A stretch of 64,000 nucleotides of DNA from Bolinopsis microptera (taxonomy: Eukaryota > Ctenophora > Tentaculata > Lobata > Bolinopsidae): assembly GCF_026151205.1 (NCBI RefSeq), contig NC_087082.1:4781908-4845907 (forward strand), written 5' to 3'. The notes below the pieces were generated by a model. The model was not told the DNA's origin. It did no database searches and saw only the letters and a program-made list of their open reading frames with translations. Shown one piece after another: positions 54,708-64,000 of the stretch (position 1 is the first letter of the stretch; every line of letters begins with the position of its first letter). The position numbers and the translations under genes were made by a program.

Positions 54708-57281
54708 GTGGGACATTGCAACATGCAGGGAGGACTAACAGGTATGCCAAAATGTCTTGAAATCCAAGATCTAATCTGGAAAGAGAAATTAGATGTTTTA
54801 TGCCTGAATGAAACAAATCTTAAGTCGGATATTGACTCAGCCAGTCTAAACCTACCCAAGAATTTTACTTTTATCCGCAAAGACCGTCCTAACGACAATG
54901 GTCATGGGGGATGTGGCATTCTCATCAGTGAGCACATAAAGTTTAAAATGATTCAACTAAACTTAGTTTTGCAATATGACCAAATCGAGGCTATTTGGAT
55001 CCATCTTACAGATTGCAATATTTTCATCTGCTGTTTCTACAGATCTGAGTTGTTTAGTCCTCTTGACAAATTTTTAGATTATATGACAGACTGCATGATG
55101 AGTATAGGAAGTAAGAATGTTATTTGGCTGGGTGATGTAAATATAGACCAAAACAACATCAGCAGTATGAACTATAAGAAATTAGACATTACAATGAAAA
55201 TGTTTGGAATGGTACAGGTAGTTCAAGATATTACCCGCATTGCTAAACTAGGAAACAGAATCACAAAGACCACAATCGATGTTGTCATAACAAACACTTA
55301 CTCCAAGTTTCTTGACTGCAAAGTTCTTGATGATTGTATAGGAGATCATCAGGTCGTAAAGTTCATTGTCGATTTCAATGTGCATAAGGCCTCAAAATTC
55401 AAGAAGTTACTAATAAGAGATCACAGCAAAATGAATGTTACTGCTCTTAAAGAATTTTTGGAAACTTGTGATTATAGACCAATAATAGATTCAACTAGTC
55501 TGAATGATGCAGTTGATGGTTTAAACGAACATATTGATCACTACTATGATCACTTCTGTCCAATTAAACAAATTAAGTGCCATAGTGATTACATCCATAA
55601 GCCATCTCCAGAATTTTTAGAAAGTAAGAAGTTGAAAGGGAAACTTTACCGTAAATTTTTAACACACAACAAGAACAGACGTATACATCCAAATGGTCTT
55701 ATACACTGTAATAAATGTGACTCATTATGGATGGCATATAAACGGCAGAGAAACTATTCAACCTATTTGTCTCTAGAATTAATAGGAAGACTAACTTAGC
55801 AACAGAACTGAAAGCCAAGTGTGCCATGAATGATCTAAAGGGTGTATGGAAAACGATAAAGACAGCATCAAATCTGCCTGTTAAAGCTAACAATATCAAT
55901 AACAATCTTGATGCTGAAACCACCAATAAATATTTTGCTGAAATAGGTCCAAAGATCCAAGCAGAAGTGCAGCTGGAAAATGAAAATGAATTTCTATCTT
56001 ATCTACAAAATGAGCAGATTGACAACGAGACCAGCTTGAATAGCTTTACTGAAATAACTGAGTCCAATATCTTAGACTATGTGGCAAGTATCCCTTGTAG
56101 CAAATCCACTATAATGATCATATACCATTGAGAGTGTTTAGACAAATTTTACCTGCATTTATTGCTCCATTAACACATCTTGTTAATTTGAGTTTATCCA
56201 GTGGCATCATGCCAAACAGCTGCAAGGTTGCAAAAGTCACCCCAATCCATAAGGATGGTGATACTGAGAATCCTATTAATTATCGACCAATCTCAATTTT
56301 ACCGATTCTTGGAAAGTGCATCGAATTTTGAACTCCCAACTGACTCAATATCTTGATGAAAAGGGAATACTTTCAGAGCATCAATATGGTTTCCGTAAAG
56401 ATCACTCTACACCTTATCTCATGTTAGATCTGTTTGATCGTATATTTACTGCTAAGAACAGTGCCAAGCATCCTGCAATTATCTTCCTGGACATCAGAAA
56501 GGCATTTGATACTGTTAACCATGATATTCTCATTCAAAAGCTGAAGCATTATGGAATAAAAGATACTGCATTGAGCTGGTTTAGGAGCTTCCTCACAGAT
56601 AGATTACAGCAAACTAGAGTTGGGAGTAGGATAAGCAGTTTACATTCATTGAACTCTGGAGTGCCTCAAGGAAGTATATTAGGACCAATTCTATTCAGCA
56701 TTTTTATCAATGACCTGCCTAATGCATGCCTATTTTCTAAACCTTATCTATTTGCTGATGTCGGTGCATTATATTTTGACAATATATCTAGAGGAAACTA
56801 TGGTAACATCAAACAAGAGTTGAAATTAGTTATCAGATGGCTTCAGGCTAATAAACTATCCCTGAATAATGAAAAAACAAAACTAATGATCCTTGACTCT
56901 AAGCCTAACCTTGATGCCATCCTTGTTGAAATTTGTGATGACCTTACTTTGGTAATCTGTGAAACTAAATCCCATAAGTACCTTGGACTTATAGTTGACA
57001 GCAGATTGAAATTTAATGAACATATTGATAACATTAAGAAAAAGATATCCAAAAGAATTGGTGCTATGTATAGATCAAAAAAACTTCTCCCTCTTAAGTT
57101 CAGGAAGATGTTTGCTAATGCACTTATGTTGCCACATTTTGACTACTTAGACACCATCTGGTCAAGAACATATAAAAAACGACTAGGAGAGTTAGATATC
57201 ATGTACATTGTACAAAAAGGTTGCTAAAATAGCCCTAGATGTAAACATCAGAGAGAGGTCGGTTAATGTATACAAAAATAT
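54708..57281 (+). pseudogene. LINE D ORF2: endonuclease and RT with frameshifts and mutated catalytic site
   Basis: EN motifs: GHCNMQGGL, CLNETNLKSD, HGGCGILI, WLGDVNIDQN, TTIDVVITN and GDHQVVK. The frame breaks near 55785, 56105 and 56320, and again near 57210. RT motifs: NYRPISILP, HQYGFRKDHST, motif A FLDIRKAFDTV, motif B GVPQGSILGP. Motif C reads LFADVGALYFD where LINE C has LFADDSALYFD, so the second catalytic Asp is Val and the enzyme would be inactive even without the frameshifts. The frame stops at VNVYKNM (57281), where a poly-G-ended element begins; WLPLHLRRQ follows after it at 59748. Confidence 0.87.
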
Positions 57282-57490
57282 GGGGGGGGGGGGGGGGTGT
57301 CACGTCCGTCTATGTCCGCTTGTCTCATAGAATCCAAAAAGGACAGGACATAGGCGGACATAGGCGGACATAGGCGGACATAGACGGACATAGGCGGACA
57401 TAGGCGGACATAGGCAGACATAGGCGGACATAGGCGGACATTAATGGACACCTAAATTGCTTAATAAAATGTTCAATTTTTGCTGTTATA

Positions 57491-57600
57491 GGGGGATCAT
57501 GTTTTTTGTCCGTTCGGTACCCTATATTTTCAAAACGGACAAAAAATAGAGCGGACAAAAACGGACAAAAATGGACAAAAACGGACAAAAATGGAAATAA
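57491..57600. repeat. Hairpin-plus-unit array X4 with unit CGGACAAAAA
   Basis: GGGGGATCATG, one inverted unit TTTTTTGTCCGTT, a unique core CGGTACCCTATATTTTC, then about six direct CGGACAAAAA units. Same plan as X1-X3 in miniature, inside X1. Confidence 0.75.
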
Positions 57601-58334
57601 CATTTAGATGCTTCCTCCTCCTACTTTTCCTCCTCCTCCCCCTGGGTCTTCCTGATCTTCCTCAGTCCTCTTCCTCCTCCCCTCCTCAGTCCTCCTCCTA
57701 CTCCTCCTCCTCGTCCTCAGTCCTCCTCATCAGTCCTCCTCCTCCCCAGTCCTCCTCCTTCTCCTGAGTCCTCCTCCTGGGTCCTCCTCCTCCTCTTCAT
57801 CCTCCTCCTCTTCCTCCTCAGTCCTCAGTCCTCCTTAGTCCTCCTCCTCATCCTTCTCCTCAGTCCTCCATCCTCCTCCTCAGTCCTCCCCCAGTTCCCC
57901 TCCTCCTCCTCCTATTCAGTCCTCCTCCTCCTCCTCCTCCTTCTCAGTCCTCCTCAGTCCTCCTCCTCCTCCTCCTCTTCCCTCTCAGTCATCCTCCTCA
58001 GCCATCCTCCTCAGTCCTCCTCAGTCCTCCTCCTCCTGGGTCCTCCTCCTCCTCTTCATCCTCCTCCTCTTCCTCCTCGGTCCTCAGTCCTCCTCCTCCT
58101 GGGTCCTCCTCCTCATCCTTCTCATCAGTCCTCCTCCTCCCCAGTCCTCTCCCAGTCCCCCTCCTTCTCCTCCTCCTATTCAGTCCTCCTCCTCCTCCTC
58201 CTCCTCCTCTTCATCCTCCTCCTCTTCCTCCTCGGTCCTCAGTCCTCCTCCTCCTGGGTCCTCCTCCTCATCCTTCTCATCAGTCCTCCTCCCCAGTCCT
58301 CTCCCAGTCCCCCTCCTTCTCCTCCTCCTATTCA
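57601..58334. repeat. CT-rich satellite inside X1, left part
   Basis: Plus-strand polypyrimidine built from CTCCTCCTC, CAGTCCTCCTC and CTGGGTCCTCCTCC motifs. Phrases such as CAGTCCCCCTCC and CCTCCTATTCAG are shared with the 60736-64000 array. Confidence 0.9.
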
Positions 58335-58815
58335 GGGGGGGGGGTCCAAGGGGAACTTTGGGGAACTTTGGGAAAGTCCCCCAAGATTTCTGAAGTTCCC
58401 CAAAAAAAGTTCCCCAAAACTCCCCAAAGTTCCCCAAAATTCCCCAAAATTATTTAAAATTATTTAAAATTATTCAAAATTATTCAAAATTATTCAAAAT
58501 TTCTCTAATATACATTAATACCCATTAATGTTAACATGTATGTTATTATAAGGTATAATCTTAACTTACTTGTTGATACTTGCAGCATGATACTTTGTTT
58601 GGCATGATAATTTTTTTGGGGAACTTTGGGGAATTTTGGGGAACTTTCTGAAGTTCCCCAAAAAAAAGTTCCCCAAAATTCCCCAAAATTCCCCAAAATT
58701 ATTTGTTTCATTGATAATTTTTTGGGGAACTTTGGGAAAGTCCCCCAGGTTTCCTGAAGTTCCCCAAAAAAAAGTTCCCCAAAACTCCCCAAAGTTCCCC
58801 TTGGACCCCCCCCCC
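58335..58815. mobile_element. Nested poly-G/poly-C-ended element X2 (481 bp)
   Basis: Begins G10 TCCAAGGGGAACTTTGGGGA and ends with its inverse followed by C10. The target CTATTCAG flanks both sides (left 58328-58335, right 58815-58822; outer bases overlap the G/C runs). The inside is made of ~10-bp TTCCCCAAAA units in both orientations, with AT-rich DNA in the middle (58450-58610). Confidence 0.88.
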
Positions 58816-59490
58816 TATTCAGTCCTCCTCCTCCTCCTCCTCCTCCTCAGTTCTCCTCAGTCCTCCTTCTCATTTCTCCTAAGTCCTCCTCCTGAGTCCT
58901 CCTCCTCTTCCTTCTGAGTCCTCCTCCTGAGTCCTCCTCCCTCTCAGTCATCCTCCTCAGTCATCCTCCTCAGTCATCCTCCTCAGCCATCCTCCCCAGC
59001 CATCCTCCTCAGCCATCCTCCTCAGTACTCCTCAGTCCTCCTCCTTCTCAGTCATCGTCAGTCCTCCTCTGAGGAGGAGAAGGAGGACCCAGAGGAGGAG
59101 GACCCAGGAGGAGGAGGACCCAGGAGGAGGACCCAGGAAAAGGCCCCAGGAGGAGGAGGAGGACCGGGGAGGAGGAGAACTGTTGAGGACTGATGAGTCA
59201 TCCTCCTCAGCCATCCTCCTCAGCCATCCTCCTCAGTCCTCCTCCTTCTCAGTCCTCCTCAGTCCTCCTCCTGAGTCCTCCTCCTCCTGAGTCATCCTCC
59301 TCAGTTCTCCTCCTCCTCCTCCTAGGTCCTCCTGGGTCCTCCTCCTCCTCCTCCTCCTGGGTCTTCCTTATCCTTCTCCTCTCTCTCAGTCATCCTCCTC
59401 AGTCATCCTCCTCAGTCACCCTCCTCAGCCATCCTCCTCAGCCATCCTCCTCAGCCATCCTCCTCAGTACTCTTCAGTACTCTTCAGTCC
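58816..59490. repeat. CT-rich satellite inside X1, right part, with a strand switch
   Basis: Plus-strand polypyrimidine as on the left, except for 59070-59180, which is purine-rich (GAGGAGGAGGACCCAGGAGG), the inverted form of the same repeat. The switch at CCTCCTCTGAGGAGG is a perfect palindrome. Confidence 0.88.
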
Positions 59491-59741
59491 TCAAAATGTT
59501 TGTCCGCTAATGTCCACCAATGTCCGCTAATGTCCACCAATGTCAATCCATGTCCGTCCGGGTCCGCCAATGTCCGTCCGAGTCCGCCAATGTCCGTCCG
59601 AGTCCGCCAATGTCGGTCCGAGTCCGCCAATGTCCGTCCGTGTCCGCCAATGTCCCAAAAAACACGTCCGTTGTCTCATAGAATCCAAAAAGGACAGGAC
59701 ATAGGCGGACATAGACGGACATGACACCCCCCCCCCCCCCC

Positions 59742-60110
59742 AATATGGGATGGCTTCCTCTCCATTTGAGACGACAGGTTCATCTTAGCTCATATATGTA
59801 CCGTATAATCAATGAAACATGTCCAAAGCATTTTATCGGGAAATTCTCGTATATTTCTGGTGGATCACGTGAGGCAGAAAACTGCAATCTTTATACTCCT
59901 AAATCAAGATCTCACAAGGAGTTTAACTATCTAGGAACTAAGGCCTGGAACATATTACCAAAGTCCCTTAGAGAGTGTGACGACGTTAAGAAATTTTCTA
60001 AGTTATACAAAGAAACTCTTATGAATATGGTGCTAACTGATGAGAATTACCAAGGGGATAACTCTTACGATAAATTCATGATCCCACCCAACACTAGCCA
60101 ATGTATCTAG
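59742..60110 (+). pseudogene. LINE D ORF2, C-terminal part after the X1 insertion
   Basis: Resumes with WLPLHLRRQVHLSSYMY and continues FSYISGGSREAENC and LGTKAWNILPKSLRE to a stop at 60108, colinear with LINE C (WLPLHLRRQLHLSTYMY, FSYVSGGSRDAERC, LGAKCWNTIPENIR). Confidence 0.9.
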
Positions 60111-60382
60111 GCAGTTATGTTATTTCGGTTAAGTTATCTCAGTTCATAAGTGAATCCAATCTATCCCCTGCAATCAAAGTATTTCCATGCCTATTAAGCT
60201 ATTACAGGAAATTAGGAACATCAGTGGAAAGGTGCACTGTCAATCATTATTGCTCCATACCTCCAGTCCTCCTGTTATGTGCAATTCTCACTGCTATGTA
60301 TGCTCCTCATTTGTATCAATTATATTGATGATACATTGTTATTGAATATGAAATAATTTTCAACCGTATTAATTTATTAACT

Positions 60383-60506
60383 TATTGTAAATAGCAAGTT
60401 TGACAAAGGGATTACGTTTATTTTACCCGGAGTTCGTTTAAGTTTAGTATTGTAAATAGTTAATTTGACGAAGGGAATACGTCTATTTTACCCTGAGTTA
60501 TGTTTT
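60383..60506. repeat. ~65-bp tandem duplication in the LINE D 3' UTR
   Basis: TATTGTAAATAG…AAGGGATTACGTTTATTTTACCC is repeated as TATTGTAAATAG…AAGGGAATACGTCTATTTTACCC immediately downstream. Confidence 0.8.
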
Positions 60507-60702
60507 AGTTCAATCTTGACACAATTTTAAATTATAATTTAATTATTTTATATATATATGTATTGTCCATAACTAGGGTGGCCTGCTAACAGAACCATGA
60601 TCTGCCTTGATTCATCCTTCAGCACAGAGAAAAGCTCCTTTTTTATACATTATGATTACAGAGGATCTGATATTTAGATATATATTGCTGTGCTGTAAAA
60701 AT

Positions 60703-60735
60703 TGACTTTATTTATTTATTTATTTATTTATTTAG
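60703..60735. repeat. (TTTA)n microsatellite
   Basis: About eight TTTA units between LINE D and the CT-rich satellite; possibly the LINE D tail. Confidence 0.85.
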
Positions 60736-63700
60736 TCCTCCTCCTCAGTCCTACTCCTCCTCAGTCCTCCCCAAGTCCCCCTCCTCCTCAGTCCTCCCCC
60801 AGTCCCCCTCCTCCTCCTATTCAGTCCTCCTCCTCCTCCTCCTCAGTTCTCCTCAGTCCTCCTTCTTCTCAGTCCTCCTCCTGAGTCCACTTCCTGAGTC
60901 CTCCTCCTGAGTCCTCCTCCTCCTCAGTTCTTCACCTCCTTCTCCTCCTCCACCTCCTCCTCAGTCCTCCTCAGTCATTCTCCTCCCCCTCCTGAGTCCT
61001 CCTCCTGGGTCCTCCTCCTGGGTCCTCCTCCTGGGTTCTCCTCCTCCTGGGTCCTTCTCCTCCTCCTCTTCATCCTCCTCCTCTTCCTCCTCTTCCTCCT
61101 CAATCATCAGTCCTCCTCCTCAGTCCTCCTCCTCATCCTTCTCGTCAGTCCTCCTCCTCCTCAGTCCTCCCCAAGTCCCCCTCCTCCTCAGTCCTCCCCC
61201 AGTCCCCCTCCTCCTCCTATTCAGTCCTCCTCCTCCTCCTCCTCAGTTCTCCTCAGTCCTCCTCCTTCTCAGTCTTCCTCCTGAGTCCTCTTCCGATCCT
61301 GAGTCCTTCTCCTCCTCCTCCTCCTCCCCCCTCTCAGTCATCCTCCTCAGTCATTCTCCTCAGCCATCCTCATCAGTACTCCTGAGTCCTCCTCCTGAGT
61401 CCTCCTCCTCCTCCTCAGTCCTCCTCCTTCTCAGTACTCCTGAGTCCTCCTCCTGAGTCCTCCTCCTCCTCTTCCTCCTCAATCATCAGTCCTCCTCCTC
61501 AGTCCTCATCCTCATCCTTCTCGTCAGTCCTACTCCTCCTCAGTCCTCCCCAAGTCCCCCTCCTCAGTCCTCCCCCAGTCCCCCTCCTCCTCCTATTCAG
61601 TCCTCCTCCTCCTCAGTTCTCCTCAGTCCTCCTCCTTCTCAGTCCTCCTCCTGAGTCCTCTTCCTGAGTCCTCCTCCTGTGTCCTCCTCCTCCTCAGTTC
61701 TTCACCTCCTCCTCCTCCTCAGTCCTCCTCAGTCGTTCTCCTCCCCCTCCTAAGTCCTCCTCCTGGGTCCTCCTCCTGGGTCCTCCTCCTGGGTTCTCCT
61801 CCTCCTGGGTCCTCCTCCTCCTCCTCTTCATCCTCCTCCTCTTCCTCCTCTTCCTCCTCAATCATCAGTCCTCCTCCTCAGTCCTCATCCTTCTCGTCAG
61901 TCCTCCTCCTCCTCAGTCCTCCCCAAGTCCCCCTCCTCCTCAGTCCTCCCCCAGTCCCCCTCCTCCTCCTATTCAGTCCTCCTCCTCCTCCTCCTCAGTT
62001 CTCCTCAGTCCTCCTCCTTCTCAGTCTTCCTCCTGAGTCCTCTTCCGATCCTGAGTCCTTCTCCTCCTCCTCCTCCTCCCCCCTCTCAGTCATCCTCCTC
62101 AGTCATTCTCCTCAGCCATCCTCATCAGTACTCCTGAGTCCTCCTCCTGAGTCCTCCTCCTCCTCCTCAGTCCTCCTCCTTCTCAGTACTCCTGAGTCCT
62201 CCTCCTGAGTCCTCCTCCTCCTCTTCCTCCTCAATCATCAGTCCTCCTCCTCAGTCCTCATCCTCATCCTTCTCGTCAGTCCTACTCCTCCTCAGTCCTC
62301 CCCAAGTCCCCCTCCTCAGTCCTCCCCCAGTCCCCCTCCTCCTCCTATTCAGTCCTCCTCCTCCTCCTCCTCAGTTCTCCTCAGTCCTCCTCCTTCTCAG
62401 TCCTCCTCCTGAGTCCTCTTCCTGAGTCCTCCTCCTGAGTCCTCCTCCTCCTCAGTTCTTCACCTCCTCCTCCTCCTCAGTCCTCCTCAGTCGTTCTCCT
62501 CCCCCTCCTGAGTCCTCCTCCTGGGTCCTCCTCCTGGGTCCTCCTCCTGGGTTCTCCTCCTCCTGGGTCCTCCTCCTCCTCCTCTTCATCCTCCTCCTCT
62601 TCCTCCTCTTCCTCCTCAATCATCAGTCCTCCTCCTTAGTCCTCCTCCTCATCCTTCTCGTCAGTCCTCCTCCTCCTCAGTCCTCCCCAAGTTCCCCTCC
62701 TCCTCAGTCCTCCCCCAGTCCCCCTCCTCCTCCTATTCAGTCCTCCTCCTCCTCCTCCTCAGTTCTCCTCAGTCCTCCTCCTTCTCAGTCTTCCTCCTGA
62801 GTCCTCTTCCGATCCTGAGTCCTTCTCCTCCTCCTCCTCCTCCCCCCCCCTCTCAGTCATCCTCCTCAGTCATTCTCCTCAGCCATCCTCCTCAGTACTC
62901 CTGAGTCCTCCTCCTGAGTCCTCCTCCTTCTCCTCCTCCTCCTCAGTCTTTCTCCTCCTCCTCCTCCTCCCTCTCAGTCATCTTCCTCAGTCATCCTCCT
63001 CAGCCATCCTCCTCAGCCATCCTCCTCAGCCATCCTCCTCAGTACTCCTCAGTCCTCCTCCTTCTCAGTACTCCTGAGTCCTCCTCCTGAGTCCTCTTCC
63101 TCCTCCTGAGTCCTCCTCCTCCTAGGTCCTCCTCCTTCTCCTCCTCCTCCTCAGTCCTTCTCCTCCTCCTCCTCCCTCTCAGTCATCCTCCTCAGTCATC
63201 CTCCTCAGCCATCCTCCTCATCCATCCACCTCACTCCTCAGCCATCCTCCCCAGTACTCCTTAGTCCTCCTCCTCAGTCCTCATCCTCCTCCTCAGTCCT
63301 CCTCCTCATCCTTCTCCTTAGTCCTTCTCCTCCTCAGTCCTCCCCAGTCACCCTCCTCCTCCCATTCACTCCTCCTCCTCCTCAGTTCTCCTGAGTCCTC
63401 CTCCTGAGTCCTCCTCCTGGGTCCTCCTCCTGGTTCCTCCTCCTTCTCCTCCTCAGTCTTTCTCCTCCTCCTCCTCAGTTCTCTTCAGTCCTCCTCCTCC
63501 TCCTCAGTCCTTATCCTCATCCTCCTCTTCAGTCCTCCTCCTCCTGGGTCCTCTTCCTCCTCTTCATCCTCCTCCGATCCTCTTCCTCCTCAGTCCTCCC
63601 CCTGTCCCCCTCCTCCTCCTCCTATTCAGGCCTCCTCCTCCTCCTCCTCAGTTCTCCTCAGTCCTCCTCCTTCTCATTCCTCCTAAGTCCTCCTGAGTCC

Positions 63701-64000
63701 TCCTCTTCTTCCTCCTGAGTCCTCCTCCTGGGTCCTCCTCCTCCTAGTTCCACCTCATCCTCCTCCTCCTCCTCAGTCATCCTCTTCATTCATCCTCCTC
63801 AGCCATCCTCCTCAGCCATCCTCCTCAGTACTCCTCAGTCCTCCTCCTTCTCAGTCCTCCTCAGTCCTCTTCCTGAGTTCTCATACTCCTCCTCCTGAGT
63901 CCTCCTCCTGGGTCCTCCCCCTCCTAGGTCCTCCTCCTTCTTCTCCTCAGTCCTACTCCTCCTCCTCAGTCCTCCTCCTCATCCTCCTCCTCCTCCTCCT
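60736..64000. repeat. CT-rich satellite with ~380-bp and ~760-bp higher-order periods
   Basis: More than 3.2 kb of almost pure pyrimidine on the plus strand, open at the window's right edge. The marker TTCCGATCCTGAG recurs at 61291, 62043 and 62807 (spacing 752 and 764), and CCCCCTCCTCCTCCTATTCAG recurs about every 375-390 bp from 61200 to 62740, so alternate half-units form a ~760-bp higher-order unit. No gene; such tracts can form triplex (H-DNA). The right part (after ~62850) is less regular. Confidence 0.9.

Larger units (their letters stand above)
57282..59741. mobile_element. Poly-G/poly-C-ended element X1 (2.46 kb) inside LINE D
   Basis: Begins G16 TGTCACGTCCGTCTATGTCC and ends with the inverse, GGACATAGACGGACATGACA C15. 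The target AATATGGG occurs on both sides (57277-57284 and 59742-59749; the G part is ambiguous), and the LINE reading frame resumes after it. Inside are 10-bp CGGACATAGG arrays, a related CGGACAAAAA array, CT-rich satellite (57601-58334 and 58816-59490), a nested poly-G-ended element (58335-58815), and a 40-bp core (GTCTCATAGAATCC…) present in direct orientation near both ends. There is no transposase or other ORF, so it would be non-autonomous. Confidence 0.87.
52586..60735 (+). mobile_element. LINE D: close relative of LINE C, decayed and interrupted
   Basis: ORF1 (52586-54459) and ORF2 (54708-57281, continuing at 59742-60110) match LINE C throughout, in the same order and at clearly different sequence. 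A 2.46-kb element splits ORF2. The 3' UTR (60111-60702) holds a ~62-bp tandem duplication and is followed by (TTTA)n at 60703-60735, a possible tail. The 5' end is not fixed. Confidence 0.85.

Noticed and set aside
57263-59743. Low-complexity frames (MSAYVRLCPP-, SSSSVLLL- and FPKVP-type)
   Set aside because: Minisatellite and CT-satellite artefacts inside element X1.

Overview
This window is nuclear DNA from an invertebrate animal. The evidence is spliced genes with GT-AG introns, a TRAM1 homologue, two seven-transmembrane receptor genes (one rhodopsin-like, one adhesion-type), and a dense load of Penelope-like and non-LTR retroelements, tRNA-derived SINEs and small inverted-repeat elements. 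The DNA is AT-rich by eye, with GC-rich or CT-rich islands that coincide with repeats. I cannot name the species; a cnidarian or another early-branching animal would fit, but that is a guess.

Layout. 1-16.4 kb is one gene on the minus strand, a ten-exon TRAM1 homologue (366 residues). Its 9.8-kb fourth intron holds a young Penelope-like element (5664-9880, 825-bp repeats at both ends, 13-bp target duplication) and an intronless rhodopsin-like receptor gene (11790-12869, minus). 16.4-23.7 kb is a graveyard of SINEs, LINE fragments, two inverted-repeat elements and a ~175-bp tandem repeat. 23.97-24.59 kb holds the last two recognisable exons of an adhesion-type GPCR (plus). 27-41.4 kb is a nest of LINEs: element B (plus) is broken by a copy of LINE A and by a long minus-strand LINE C, and C is itself broken by a 5'-truncated B-family copy. 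41.4-46.1 kb holds small 8-bp-TSD elements and a 3.4-kb inverted repeat with ~1.4-kb arms. 46.6-50.1 kb is a second LINE A copy split by another retroelement. 50.7-51.9 kb is a decayed coding region. 52.5-60.7 kb is LINE D, split by a 2.46-kb poly-G-ended element. 60.7-64 kb is a polypyrimidine satellite that runs off the window.

Two things stand out. First, LINEs B, C and D all carry a first ORF that joins an AlkB-like 2-oxoglutarate/Fe(II) dioxygenase domain (HxD, distal His, RxxxTxR) to an SGNH-hydrolase domain, so the elements appear to carry their own nucleic-acid demethylase. Second, several inserts share one architecture: a run of G, one or two inverted copies of a 9-10-bp unit, a unique hairpin core, then many tandem copies of that unit. 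One of them interrupts LINE D's reverse transcriptase cleanly between duplicated target bases, so it moved as a unit.

The only genes likely to serve the host are the TRAM1 homologue and the two receptors; nearly everything else is mobile or repetitive DNA.
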